A stretch of DNA of 64,000 nucleotides from Halomicrobium katesii DSM 19301. Its GTDB lineage: Archaea > Halobacteriota > Halobacteria > Halobacteriales > Haloarculaceae. The stretch is taken from the NCBI RefSeq assembly GCF_000379085.1, contig NZ_KB905379.1, positions 473,198 to 537,197 on the forward strand, in the 5' to 3' direction. A program made the position numbers and the translations under genes. The notes below the pieces were generated by a model that made no database searches, had not been told where the DNA came from, and was given only the letters and a program-made list of their open reading frames with translations. Below, piece by piece: positions 18,059 through 26,863 of this stretch; within the stretch, counting starts at the first letter, position 1, and the number at the start of each line of letters is the position of its first letter.

Positions 18059-18487
18059 TTACTTGAGCCGCTCCTGGAGAAACGAGGGATGTGCCGCCGT
18101 GACTCCCTCCGTCGAGAGGATCTCGTCTTCGATGATCTCGCCGACTTCGCCGCCGTCGGCGGCCCGCACTTCCGCCATGAGCATGTGGTCGCCACTGGAC
18201 GTGTACAGCGACTCGACGGCGTCGATCGAGGAGAGTCCTCGGGTCACCTCGACGTAACAGTCGCTCGCGACGTCCATCCCGACCAGTGCGATCGACTGGC
18301 TCGATAGCTTCTTCGGGTTCACGTCGGCCGAGTAGCCGACGATGACGCCTTCCTCTTCGAGTTTGTTGATGTACTTGCGAACGGTCGGTTTCGAAACGTC
18401 CGCCCGTTCGGCGATCTCCGCGTACGATGCCTGTGCATCGTCCTCTAAGACAGAGAGAATGCGGCGCTCCGTAGAATCGACGCTCAT
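18059..18487 (-). CDS. Lrp/AsnC family regulator
   Basis: A 142-residue regulator. Residues 1-60 are the winged helix (TERRILSVLEDDAQASYAEI, then SKPTVRKYINKLEEEGVI). The rest is an Lrp ligand-binding/oligomerisation domain (VTRGLSSIDAVESLYTSSGD). It lies next to porB-porA on the same strand, so control of pyruvate oxidation is plausible but not shown. A TATA-like GTATTTTTTCG sits about 25-30 nt before the ATG, and the gene likely has its own leaderless transcript. Confidence 0.85.
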   Translation of the reverse strand: MSVDSTERRILSVLEDDAQASYAEIAERADVSKPTVRKYINKLEEEGVIVGYSADVNPKKLSSQSIALVGMDVASDCYVEVTRGLSSIDAVESLYTSSGDHMLMAEVRAADGGEVGEIIEDEILSTEGVTAAHPSFLQERLK

Positions 18488-18560
18488 AGACGTTTCTTTG
18501 CCACGGACGAAAAAATACCTTCCGAATCCACAAACGAGGATCTAGTCGCGTCGAGCGGCG

Positions 18561-19499
18561 TTACTTGTGGTGTTCGAGCAGGGAGTCGGCAGTGCGCTCC
18601 CACTCGTAGTCCTCGTCGAAGTACCGCTCTGCGAGCGGTTCTTCGGGCATCTCACCGGTGGCCTGCTTCTCCTCCTGGTAGGAGGGGCTCTCGTCGTCGA
18701 CGTAGTAGCGTCCGGTCAGGACTTCGCCCTCGTAGAGTTTGTTCTCCGTCTCGAACATCATCTGCTGGGCTTCCTCGCGGTTCGAGGTGTCGAAGTCGTG
18801 GTCGTCGGACTGCTGGATGTCCGTGTACGGGACGTAGTGCTTCGCGTCCTTGTTCCAGGTCGGGCACTGGGTGAGGAAGTCGACGTGTGCGAAGCCGTCG
18901 TGTTCGATCGCTTCCGCGATGATCTCCTTTGCCTGGTTGGGGTTGACCGCCGCGGTCCGGGCGACGTACGTCGCGCCGGAGGTCAGCGCGAGGCTGAGCG
19001 GACGGATCGGGGACTTCGCCGAGCCCGAGGGCTGGGTCTTTGACTTGTGGCCCTTCGGGGAGGTCGGCGAGGTCTGGCCCTTCGTGAGGCCGAAGATCTC
19101 GTTGTTGAACACGATGTAGGTCATGTCGTGGTTCTCGCGGGCGGTGTGCATGAAGTGGTTCCCGCCGATCCCGTAGCCGTCGCCGTCACCGCCGGCCGCG
19201 ATGACCTCGACGTCGGGGTTCGCGAGCTTTGCCGCACGTGCGACGGGCAGCGAGCGCCCGTGGATGGTGTGGAAGCCGTAGCTGTTGAAGTAGCTGTTGA
19301 GCTTGCCAGAACAGCCGATACCGGTAAACAGCGCGACCTCGTCGGGGTTGCGGCCGACCTCCGGCATGGCCTGCTTGAGCGCCTTCAGGACGCCGAAGTC
19401 GCCACAGCCGGGACACCACGTCGCCTGTGGTTCGATACCGGGCGTAAACTCGTCGCGGTCAACCTCGCGTTCGTCGCCGATTGCTGAGAATGCACTCAT
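18561..19499 (-). CDS. porB: Pyruvate:ferredoxin oxidoreductase beta subunit
   Basis: The 312-residue thiamine-diphosphate subunit of the two-chain halobacterial enzyme that oxidises pyruvate to acetyl-CoA and reduces ferredoxin. Key features: ATWCPGCGDFGVLKAL (cluster cysteines), GGDGDGYGIGGNHF with the later FNNEIFGLTKGQTSPTS (TPP/Mg loop). The length equals my memory of the Halobacterium PorB rather than the shorter 2-oxoglutarate homologue KorB, which is why pyruvate is favoured. It starts 3 nt after porA, so the two are one operon. Confidence 0.85.
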   Translation of the reverse strand: MSAFSAIGDEREVDRDEFTPGIEPQATWCPGCGDFGVLKALKQAMPEVGRNPDEVALFTGIGCSGKLNSYFNSYGFHTIHGRSLPVARAAKLANPDVEVIAAGGDGDGYGIGGNHFMHTARENHDMTYIVFNNEIFGLTKGQTSPTSPKGHKSKTQPSGSAKSPIRPLSLALTSGATYVARTAAVNPNQAKEIIAEAIEHDGFAHVDFLTQCPTWNKDAKHYVPYTDIQQSDDHDFDTSNREEAQQMMFETENKLYEGEVLTGRYYVDDESPSYQEEKQATGEMPEEPLAERYFDEDYEWERTADSLLEHHK

Positions 19500-19502
19500 A
19501 GC

Positions 19503-21404
19503 TTAGTCACCTGCCGCTGGGAGGTACTTCATGTTGCTCGCGGCGAGATCCTCGCCGTTGATGCTGGTCTCGAAGCCCTCGACGATCTCCGCCGGTTCGA
19601 ACGGGTTCCCGTTGTACTTCAGCAGACTGGAGAGTTTCGGACCGAAGCGGCCGATCTCCTTCTGCGTGAGGCCGCGGAACTGTGCGCTGGCGTTCATCTC
19701 GACGACGAGCGCCTCGTCGACGGATTCGAGCCACGCCGAGACCTCTTCGACGGGGTAGGGTGCCATATCGGAGACGCCGAGTGCCTTCACCGAGTGGCCG
19801 TCGTCGTTGAGACGGTCGACGGCCTCGAAGACGGTGTCCTGGTGGCTGCCCCACACGAGGATGCCGTAGTCGGCGTCCTCCGGACCGTGGTAGGTCTGGT
19901 GGGACGTGTGCTCGTCTAAGTCAGCACGGATGTCGTCGAGCTTGTCCAGCCGACGGTTCATCTGTGCGATCCGGTTGTCGGGGTCCTCGCTGATGTGACC
20001 CGACGGGTTGTGTTCGTTGCCGGTCGCGAGGTAGCGGCCGTCCTTCTGGCCGGGCACCGAGCGCGGGCTCACGTTGGAGCCGTCCTCCGGTTCGTGCTGG
20101 AAGCGCTGGAACTTGCCCGAAGCGTGGTGGGCCGCGTCGGCGATCTCCTCTTCGGTGAGCACCGAGCCGGGGTCGGCGTTTGGCTCGCGGTCGAAGAAGC
20201 TCTCGTCGACGTTGCGAAGCTCGCCCTGGAGCTTCTGGTCGTAGATCACGATCGACGGGATCTGGTACTCGTAGGCGATCCGGAAGGCCGCTCGCGTCTG
20301 GTCGTAGCACTCCCGGATGTTGGCGGGTGCGAAGACGACGCGAGCCGAGTCGCCCTGACTCGTGTACAGGACGTGTTCGAGGTCGGCCTGCTCGGGCTTG
20401 GTCGGCATCCCGGTCGAGGGACCGGCACGCATCGCCTCGACGAGCACGACCGGCGTCTCGGTCATCTCGGCGAGGCCCAGCGGCTCGCTCATGAGCGCGA
20501 ATCCGCCGCCGGAAGAGCCGGACATCGACTTGACGCCAGCGTGGCTGGCACCGAGCGCCAGCGCCGCCGCGGCGATCTCGTCTTCGACCTGCTCGGAGAT
20601 CCCGCCGAACTTCGGCAGGTGCTGGGACATGATCGTGAACACGTCGGTCCACGGCGTCATGGGGTAGCCAGCGATGAAGCGACAGCCCTCGTCGAGGGCA
20701 CCGTAGGCGATGGCGTTCGAGCCGGAGAGCAGCACCTGCTCGTCGTCGTGGTCCTCCGCTTCCGGCATCGTGAGGTCGTGGGTGTGTTCGAGTTCCTCGG
20801 CTCGCTCGTAGGCGTCTTCGAGCACCGCGAGGTTGTCTTCGAGGATGTCGCCCGACATGTTCTCTCGCATGAGCGCCTCGAAGAAGGCCGGGTCCGTATC
20901 CAGCAGCGCCGCCGTGACGGCGACGCCAGCGGTGTTGCGCATGACCTCGCGACCGTGTTCGCGGGCCATCTCGCGGAGGTTCATCGGGTAGACGTGCCAG
21001 TCGTTCTCCTCGGCGCGCGCTTCGAGGTTCAGCTCGGCGATGGCGTCCTCGTCGAGGAGTCCCTCGTCGTAGACGACGACGCCGCCCTCTCGGAGATCGT
21101 GGAGGTTCTCCGAGAGCGGCTTGACTTCCTCGTCGCCGTAGTAGGCTTCGTCCTGTGGGTTCCGTGCGAAGGAGTCACCGAGGGCGAGGAGGAAGTTGTA
21201 GCCGTCACCGCGCGAGCGTACGTCTTCGTCGCCCGCGCGCACCTCTACGAACGTGTGGCCGCCTCGGATGCGCGAGGGATAGTGACGATGTGTGAAAACG
21301 TCAAGTCCCGAGCGCATCAGGGCCTTTGCGAAGTTTTGGCTCGTCGAGTCGATCCCGTCACCGGAACCGCCAGCGATTCGCCAGATTAGTTCATTATCTG
21401 TCAT
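19503..21404 (-). CDS. porA: Pyruvate:ferredoxin oxidoreductase alpha subunit
   Basis: The 633-residue partner of the beta chain, a fusion of gamma and alpha domains. The N-terminal third is the gamma-type CoA-binding region (WRIAGGSGDGIDSTSQNFAKAL, RGGHTFVEVR). The middle holds the alpha domain with GYPMTPWTDVF and SGSSGGGFALMSEPLGLAEM, and the C-terminal part has the transketolase-like domain (LVWGSHQDTVFEAVDRL). The size fits the 68-kDa chain known for halobacterial PorA. KorA, the 2-oxoglutarate enzyme, is shorter; substrate is thus inferred from length. Confidence 0.85.
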   Translation of the reverse strand: MTDNELIWRIAGGSGDGIDSTSQNFAKALMRSGLDVFTHRHYPSRIRGGHTFVEVRAGDEDVRSRGDGYNFLLALGDSFARNPQDEAYYGDEEVKPLSENLHDLREGGVVVYDEGLLDEDAIAELNLEARAEENDWHVYPMNLREMAREHGREVMRNTAGVAVTAALLDTDPAFFEALMRENMSGDILEDNLAVLEDAYERAEELEHTHDLTMPEAEDHDDEQVLLSGSNAIAYGALDEGCRFIAGYPMTPWTDVFTIMSQHLPKFGGISEQVEDEIAAAALALGASHAGVKSMSGSSGGGFALMSEPLGLAEMTETPVVLVEAMRAGPSTGMPTKPEQADLEHVLYTSQGDSARVVFAPANIRECYDQTRAAFRIAYEYQIPSIVIYDQKLQGELRNVDESFFDREPNADPGSVLTEEEIADAAHHASGKFQRFQHEPEDGSNVSPRSVPGQKDGRYLATGNEHNPSGHISEDPDNRIAQMNRRLDKLDDIRADLDEHTSHQTYHGPEDADYGILVWGSHQDTVFEAVDRLNDDGHSVKALGVSDMAPYPVEEVSAWLESVDEALVVEMNASAQFRGLTQKEIGRFGPKLSSLLKYNGNPFEPAEIVEGFETSINGEDLAASNMKYLPAAGD

Positions 21405-21637
21405 TTGAGATCATCGGCCCCAGTTGGGAAGCCGTGTATCCACCGTTGGAGGGCCGTGACTAAAGATTTTCCACTACGTCGCACCCCATTAATCATGAAC
21501 GTCGCGCAGATACCACTCAGATGGCCGTTTTCGACATGTCAAGTGGTCGGCTAGCACACGGAATACCATGAACAACGGGCAGACGGAGACGAGGCACAAC
21601 CCCTAAGCCGACCCGGACCGTTGCTACCGTAGACGCG

Positions 21638-22357
21638 ATGTCGCTTTCGGAACTCATCGCCGGGGTCGAAGACCACGAGAAACGACTCATCGTGTTCAAC
21701 GCCGGAGATGACGCGATTGCCGACCTTCAGCGGCAGTTTTCCGACCGAAACGTCGCCGTCACGACCGAGGAGACGGTCAGTGGACGGCCGGGAGAGTTCG
21801 TCACTCTGAGTGACGAGGACGGGGTGATCGCGGCGGCCAGCCTCGAACAGTTCACCGATCGACTCGCTCGAAACGACCGGCCCATCGGCGTCGAACAGAG
21901 CCCGTATCGTCCGATCCTCGACGAACTCGACGAGACGATGTTCACGTCCTGGAGCATCGGACAGATGATGGCCGCGACCAGAGAGATCGAAGACCGGGCG
22001 TTCCGCGTCGGTCGCGGCTCGCTCCACGCCGGTTTCCAGACGGTGTCGACGCTGGCGGGGGAACTCGACAGGTACGAGAAGTTGGGCGACGGCGCGATAG
22101 ACGTACACGCCTACGCCGCGCCCGACGAGGAGCGCCCAGAGACCGACAACTTCACGCTCCACATCGAGCGTGCGACCGAGATCGAGGAGTCGTGGTTCGT
22201 CGTCTTCGACGGCGGCGGCGACGACGGTCAGAAGTGCGCGTTGCTGGCCGAAGAACGGGCCCCGAGAGAGTTCTACGGCTTCTGGACGTACGACGCGGAC
22301 ACCGTCGACTGGATCCTCGAACACCTGTGCTCGACGTACGGCTACGTCGAGCAGTGA
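21638..22357 (+). CDS. DICT sensory domain protein
   Basis: A 239-residue protein whose first part (MSLSELIAGVEDHEKRLIVFNAG) and central SWSIGQMMAATREIEDRAFRVGRG segment match the DICT domain, a predicted light- or ligand-sensing module common in haloarchaea. The C-terminal half (FTLHIERATEIEESWFVVFDGGG...CALLAEERAPREFYGFWTYD) is typical of the haloarchaeal form. No output domain is attached, so it may act through a partner. It has no operon partner on this strand. Confidence 0.75.
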   Translation: MSLSELIAGVEDHEKRLIVFNAGDDAIADLQRQFSDRNVAVTTEETVSGRPGEFVTLSDEDGVIAAASLEQFTDRLARNDRPIGVEQSPYRPILDELDETMFTSWSIGQMMAATREIEDRAFRVGRGSLHAGFQTVSTLAGELDRYEKLGDGAIDVHAYAAPDEERPETDNFTLHIERATEIEESWFVVFDGGGDDGQKCALLAEERAPREFYGFWTYDADTVDWILEHLCSTYGYVEQ

Positions 22358-22403
22358 GCGGACGGCCGGAAAACGAAAAACTGGGGCTCGGAACCGCGAC
22401 GCG

Positions 22404-23558
22404 TTACTGGGGCGTCTGACTGTAGATGAGATTGCGCTGGATGTCGTTCGCGCCCTCGTAGATGACCGGGATGCGCACGTCGCGGTAGACCCGAGAGATC
22501 CGGTTCTCGGTCAGGACCGAACGGCCGCCGTGGAGCTGCATCCCCTTCTCGGCACACTGGGTCGACACTTCGGTCGCCTTCGTCTTGGCCATGGCCGCCC
22601 AGAATCCCGCGTCCTCCTGGTTGGCCACCTTGTCGGCCGCGCGCCACGTGAGCGCACGGGCGGACTCGAACTCCATGCGCATGTCCGCGAGCTTGTGCTG
22701 GACCGCCTGGAACTCGTCGACGGACTTGCCGAAGGCTTCGCGGTCGTGGACGAACTCCCACGCCTCCTCGATGGCGGCCGCGGCCAGTCCGAGGCCGTGG
22801 CCGGCGACGATCACGCGGCCGTGGTTGAAGAACTCCGCGAGCATGTAGAAGCCAGCGCCCTCGTGGCCGATGACGTTCTCCTCGGGAACCCGGCAGTCGT
22901 CGAAGACGATGTGGGCCTGTTTGGACGCACGAAAGCCCATCTTCTCCGGGATGTGCTCGGCGTCGTAGCCGTCGGTGTCGGTCGGGACGATGAACAGCGA
23001 GTAGTTGTCGTAGCGGTTGTTGGGGTCGTCGCCGGTCTTGGCGTAGACCGTGACCCAGTCGGCTTCGACGCCGTTGCCGATCCAGTACTTCTCACCGTTG
23101 AGGACGTACTCGTCGCCGTCTTTCTCCGCCGTCGTCTGCATCCCCGCCATGTCGCTCCCGGTCTCGGGCTCCGAGACGGCCAGTCCGGTGAGCTGTTCGT
23201 TCTCCGCGACCGGACGGAGGTACTCCTCTTTCTGTTCCTCGTCGCCGTGGTCTTCGAGCATCTCCGCGCCGAAGCTCGCGAGCTGTAGGGTCAGGGCGAT
23301 GCCGGCGTCGGCCTTGTAGAACTCCTCGGCCATCGCGAGGACCTGCTGGAGGGAGAGCCCGCGCCCGCCGTACTCCTCGCCGATGTCCTGTGCGACCAGC
23401 CCGGCCTCCATCCCCTTCTCCAGGATGTCGACCGGGTACTCGCCGCGCTCGTAGTACTCCTGGGCGTTCGGTTCGATGTGTTCCGCTGCGAACTCACGGG
23501 CTTCCTGTTTGATGTCCCGTGCTCCTTCGGGAACGACTGTCTCTTCTAGGAGATCCAT
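22404..23558 (-). CDS. Acyl-CoA dehydrogenase
   Basis: A 384-residue FAD enzyme that makes the trans-2 double bond in acyl-CoA. Visible are the FAD/substrate loops LTGLAVSEPETGSDMAGMQT, WIGNG, GFRASKQAHIVFDDCRVP, and the C-terminal GGRSVLTENRISRVYRDVRI with the usual YEGANDIQRNLI end. The catalytic glutamate is expected in YEGAND. I place the start at the ATG at 23558; a TATA-like CTATTTGTG lies about 30 nt upstream, and the GTG four codons earlier is too close to it. Chain-length preference is unknown. Confidence 0.9.
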   Translation of the reverse strand: MDLLEETVVPEGARDIKQEAREFAAEHIEPNAQEYYERGEYPVDILEKGMEAGLVAQDIGEEYGGRGLSLQQVLAMAEEFYKADAGIALTLQLASFGAEMLEDHGDEEQKEEYLRPVAENEQLTGLAVSEPETGSDMAGMQTTAEKDGDEYVLNGEKYWIGNGVEADWVTVYAKTGDDPNNRYDNYSLFIVPTDTDGYDAEHIPEKMGFRASKQAHIVFDDCRVPEENVIGHEGAGFYMLAEFFNHGRVIVAGHGLGLAAAAIEEAWEFVHDREAFGKSVDEFQAVQHKLADMRMEFESARALTWRAADKVANQEDAGFWAAMAKTKATEVSTQCAEKGMQLHGGRSVLTENRISRVYRDVRIPVIYEGANDIQRNLIYSQTPQ

Positions 23559-23627
23559 GTACAGTGTCACGGGCCGCGTTCACAAATAGCTCGTGGAACA
23601 CCGGCAAACGATAGTGAGGTTTACGGC

Positions 23628-24230
23628 CTATACTTCGATCTCCTGCATCAGTTCGACCAGTTCGTCGAGTTCGGGGAAGGTGTACACCTTGACGTTGATG
23701 TCTGACTCCAGCGCGTGAACGCGAGAGTCGAACATCAGCGCCATGTCCGTCTCGCGGTCGCCGACGAGCTCGTCGACCATCCCGCTGCCGGGGCCGAAGG
23801 TGAAGTTCGGCGTCGAGATGTCGATGGTCGTCTCCAGGACGTTCGCCCAGCCGTCGATGAAGCCGCTGGTCATGATGTTGCCGATCTCCTGGATCGCGGA
23901 CCGCTCCATGTCGGTGAAGCCGTCGGTGGCGTCGCTGGTCTCGCCCATGTCGCCGATCATCCCGCTGGCCAGCTTCTTCGCGTTCTCGGCGTTGAACAGG
24001 AAGAGGATGTAGCCGTGTGGGGGTTCGAGCATCCGGATCGAGATCCCGATCTGGCGTTCGTCGCCGATGTGGGTCTTGATGTCGGGGATGTCGATGAAGT
24101 TGATCTTGGTGATCTCCATCTCCGTCTCCATCCCGGTCATCTGGCTCAGGTGGTTCGCGACGGTGTTGCCCCCCTCCTTCGCCATCTTGTTGAACAGCCC
24201 CAGCTTCCGGATATCGATCATCAGGCTCAT
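23628..24230 (-). CDS. cheC: CheC family chemotaxis phosphatase
   Basis: A 200-residue protein of the CheC/CheX/FliY class, which removes phosphate from CheY-P in archaeal and Gram-positive chemotaxis. The paired family motif (D/E)RSAIQEIGNIMTS...N is visible at 108-121 (MERSAIQEIGNIMTSGFIDGW). The second EN-type motif near the end is less clear. It is alone here, away from a che operon, which is unusual but seen in haloarchaea with several CheC copies. Whether it is active or a scaffold cannot be decided from the sequence. Confidence 0.85.
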   Translation of the reverse strand: MSLMIDIRKLGLFNKMAKEGGNTVANHLSQMTGMETEMEITKINFIDIPDIKTHIGDERQIGISIRMLEPPHGYILFLFNAENAKKLASGMIGDMGETSDATDGFTDMERSAIQEIGNIMTSGFIDGWANVLETTIDISTPNFTFGPGSGMVDELVGDRETDMALMFDSRVHALESDINVKVYTFPELDELVELMQEIEV

Positions 24231-24364
24231 GAGTAGTCGATCGTTGGACAGGGGTTACCCGGCCTCACACATAAGCTATGCACCCTCATTTTCGGAGACG
24301 AGAATTGGGGAACGAATCCGAGGCCGAGCGGGGACGAACCACGGCGCGTCCGACGGCCGTCCGA

Positions 24365-25030
24365 TCAGACCCGGACCGAGACGGCCATCCCCTCACCGAG
24401 CGGGAGCAGACTCGTCTCGAAGTCGGGATCGTCACGCACCGTCGTCAGGTAGTCGGCGATCCCGTGGCTCGACGCGGTCGCGTCGACGGCGTCGCCCGCC
24501 AGGAGCGCGCGCACGTCCTCGAAGTCGATCGGCCCCGCTTCGATGGCGTTGTCGGCGGCGACGATCCCGCCGGGCGCGACCTTCTCTCGAACGGCCTCGA
24601 AGGCCTCGGCGTAGCGGTCCTTCTCGTTGTCGATCAACACGAGGTCGAAGGGGCCGTCGTACGCGTCGACGGTCTCGATGGCGTCGCCGTGTTCGAAGCG
24701 TGCGCGGTCCTCGAACCCGCCCGCCGCGAGGTTCTCGCGCGCGTCGTCCAGTTCGTCGGCGTCGATCTCGGTCAGGACGACCTCGCCGTCCGCCGGGATC
24801 GCCGACGCGACCCAGTACGCCGAGTAGCCGTAGCCAGAGCCGAACTCGAAGACGCGCTCGGCGTCGACGGCCCGAGCGAGCAGGCGGAGCCACCCCCCGA
24901 CTGCCGGGCCGACGGTGGGAAAGCCCTCGCGATCGGCGCGCTCGTCCATCCGTTCGATGACGCCGTCGCGGTCGGGTGCCAGCGTTCGCGCGAACTCCTC
25001 GGTCACGTCGGGCAGCGGATCTTCGGACAT
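24365..25030 (-). CDS. SAM-dependent O-methyltransferase (family 3)
   Basis: A 221-residue class I methyltransferase. Motif I is VFEFGSGYGYSAYWVA, motif II has VVLTEIDADELDDARENL, then GPFDLVLIDNEKDRYAEAFE with the catalytic/metal aspartate, and VAPGGIVAADNAI. These belong to the catechol/caffeoyl-CoA O-methyltransferase-like group. The small-molecule substrate is unknown. It ends 134 nt from cheC on the same strand. Confidence 0.85.
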   Translation of the reverse strand: MSEDPLPDVTEEFARTLAPDRDGVIERMDERADREGFPTVGPAVGGWLRLLARAVDAERVFEFGSGYGYSAYWVASAIPADGEVVLTEIDADELDDARENLAAGGFEDRARFEHGDAIETVDAYDGPFDLVLIDNEKDRYAEAFEAVREKVAPGGIVAADNAIEAGPIDFEDVRALLAGDAVDATASSHGIADYLTTVRDDPDFETSLLPLGEGMAVSVRV

Positions 25031-25099
25031 GGAGCGACGTTCGACACCGACCGTGAAAAACGCCCGCTACCGGTTCCGGCTGACCACGAAGCGGACGTA

Positions 25100-25266
25100 G
25101 TCCGGGGGACGAAACCGTTGAGACCGACCAGCGCGTCGCCGCCCATATCTGCCAGCGCGTGTTCCCGGACCGTCGCTCGGTCCGCGAAGCCGGGCGTGCC
25201 GGGCAGTGCCGGCAGGTGGACCATCCCGACGAGCGGTCGGATCGCTCCGAGTGCAGTTTCGGTCAT
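25100..25266 (-). pseudogene. Remnant of a BtpA-like TIM-barrel gene
   Basis: From an ATG at 25266 the frame encodes M-T-E-T-A-L-G-A-I then RPLVGMVHLPALPGTPGF, the N-terminal signature of the BtpA/SgcQ family. After ALAD the sequence jumps to GGDALVGLNGF and loses similarity; a full BtpA is about 270 residues. In another frame just beyond, a plausible C-terminus RPPDYVRFVVSRN-R-stop can be read, as if two genes were joined by deletion. It is best read as a deletion scar. Confidence 0.5.
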
Positions 25267-25313
25267 GCCGGTCGTTCGGCCGACCGGGAGAAAAGGGCGC
25301 TGGACGACCCGTG

Positions 25314-25904
25314 CTACGCGTCCCAGTAGTCGGGTTCGTTGCCCGGCTTCCACTTGATCGAACAGCCGCGCGACGGCTTCGCTTCGGCCGTGATCTCCTC
25401 GCCGGCCAGCAGCGTCTCGATGTGGGCCTTCATCTCGCGCTCGGTGGGGTCGTCGTCGGGGTCGGTCGCGTCGTCGAGGCGACCGTGGTAGGCCAGCCGG
25501 AAGGTCCCACCGTCGTCGACGAAGAGGAACGGATCGGGCGTACAGCGAGCGCCGTAGGCCGCCGCCGTCCCCTGAGACTCGTCGAAGAGATACGCGTCGT
25601 AGTCGACGGTCCCGTCGTCGACGAGTTCCCGCATCTTCTCGAAGGAGTCGTCGGGGTACTCCTCGGGATCGTTCGCGTTGATCCCGACGACGGCGACCCC
25701 GTCGTACGCCGCCGCGAGGCGGTTCAGCTCGTCGAACTTCGCCTGTGCGTACGGGCAGTGGTTGCAGGTGAAGACGACGAGCAGCGCCTCGCGGTCGGCG
25801 AACGCGTCGAGGGTGTAGCTCTCGCCGTCCGTCCCTGGCAGTTCGAAGGCCGGTGCCTCGTCGCCACGCTGGAGGACGTCGTCCTCCGAATCGAGTGCGA
25901 CCAT
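25314..25904 (-). CDS. Thioredoxin-fold redoxin (peroxiredoxin-like)
   Basis: A 196-residue redoxin with DEAPAFELPGTDGESYTLDAF and the active-site stretch VVFTCNHCPYAQAKFDEL, whose CxxC cysteines are at about 47 and 50. The cis-proline loop RCTPDPFLFVDDGG follows. The end GCSIKWKPGNEPDYW is typical of a conserved family often annotated thioredoxin family protein. It may be a thiol reductase or peroxidase. It is preceded by a small winged-helix gene on the same strand. Confidence 0.85.
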   Translation of the reverse strand: MVALDSEDDVLQRGDEAPAFELPGTDGESYTLDAFADREALLVVFTCNHCPYAQAKFDELNRLAAAYDGVAVVGINANDPEEYPDDSFEKMRELVDDGTVDYDAYLFDESQGTAAAYGARCTPDPFLFVDDGGTFRLAYHGRLDDATDPDDDPTEREMKAHIETLLAGEEITAEAKPSRGCSIKWKPGNEPDYWDA

Positions 25905-25949
25905 CTCACCGACAGTTGGTCGGGACCGCCCAAGAAACCTCGCCAGTCG

Positions 25950-26270
25950 TTACGGGTCCGTCGACGCCGCCGCTCGGATGACGTTGCCGAACGACCGGGC
26001 CGCCGCGAAGGCGTCGCTGTCGTCGGCGACCGAGTACAGCGGCTCTTCGCCGTCGCGCTCGCGCTTCTCCAGCAGGCCGAGCTCCGTGATCGCGTCCAGC
26101 GTTCCGTTGAGATACAGCGACTTGAGCGGCACGTCCGCCCGGTCGCTCAGTTCTGTCTTCGTGAACGACGCCTCGGAGTCGAGTTCGAGGAGCGTGTCTA
26201 TCAGTGCCGCAGCGTCGTCGTGCTCCGCGACGACGTGCCACGCGGTGTCGTCGCTGTCGGGGCCGTCCAT
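25950..26270 (-). CDS. Small winged-helix regulator
   Basis: A 106-residue protein: an N-terminal acidic stretch, then ALIDTLLELDSEASFTKTEL and a helix-turn-helix around DRADVPLKSLYLNGTLDAI, then the wing region LGLLEKRERDGEEPLYSV. The ATG at 26270 has a TATA-like TTTATCTTA about 26 nt upstream; a longer GTG start is not supported. Its target is unknown. It may form a unit with the redoxin gene 45 nt downstream. Confidence 0.65.
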   Translation of the reverse strand: MDGPDSDDTAWHVVAEHDDAAALIDTLLELDSEASFTKTELSDRADVPLKSLYLNGTLDAITELGLLEKRERDGEEPLYSVADDSDAFAAARSFGNVIRAAASTDP

Positions 26271-26368
26271 ATCCGGTCGTCGGTCTGGAATAAGATAAAC
26301 GTGTCCGAGCGTGCGTCGACCCACCACGGTGTAGCAACGCTTTAGTCGGCCCCAGCGCGGGTATACGT

Positions 26369-26863
26369 ATGAGCAATCGGAAGGACGTGCTGGCGGTCCT
26401 GCGCGAGAACGCCCGCCAGTCGAACGCGGACATCGCCCGCCAGACCGGCCTGACCGAGCCAGAGGTCGAGCGTATCGTCGACGAACTCGAATCCGAGGGC
26501 GTCGTCAAGGGGTACACGGCGATCGTCGACTGGGAGGCCGTCGAGGAGGGCGACGAGCCCGTGCGTGCGACCGTCGAACTGAACGTCACACTGGATCGCG
26601 AGACCAACTACATCGACATCGCCGATCGGATCGCCAAGTTCCCGCAGGTGAAGTCGCTGCGCCTGATCAGCGGGGACTACGACTTCGACATGGAGGTGGA
26701 AGGCGACTCGATGAGCGAGGTGTCACACTTCGTCAGCGACAAGATCGCGCCGATCCCGGAGATCACCCAGACCGTGACACACTATATCATGGAGTCGTAC
26801 AAGGAACAGGGCATCGAGTTCGGCGACGGCAACGACGACGATCGACTCTCGATCTCGCCATGA
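26369..26863 (+). CDS. Lrp/AsnC family regulator
   Basis: A 164-residue regulator with an N-terminal helix-turn-helix (DVLAVLRENARQSNADIARQ, TEPEVERIVDELESEG) and an Lrp-type C-terminal domain (IAKFPQVKSLRLISGDYDF). It overlaps the following aminotransferase by 4 nt (ATGA), so the two are translated together. In haloarchaea this pair is common, and the regulator probably controls the aminotransferase in response to an amino acid. Confidence 0.9.
   Translation: MSNRKDVLAVLRENARQSNADIARQTGLTEPEVERIVDELESEGVVKGYTAIVDWEAVEEGDEPVRATVELNVTLDRETNYIDIADRIAKFPQVKSLRLISGDYDFDMEVEGDSMSEVSHFVSDKIAPIPEITQTVTHYIMESYKEQGIEFGDGNDDDRLSISP

Noticed and set aside
18561-21404. 2-oxoglutarate rather than pyruvate oxidoreductase
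   Set aside because: Both chains have the lengths of the halobacterial pyruvate enzyme (633 and 312 residues); the 2-oxoglutarate homologues are shorter. Not absolute proof.
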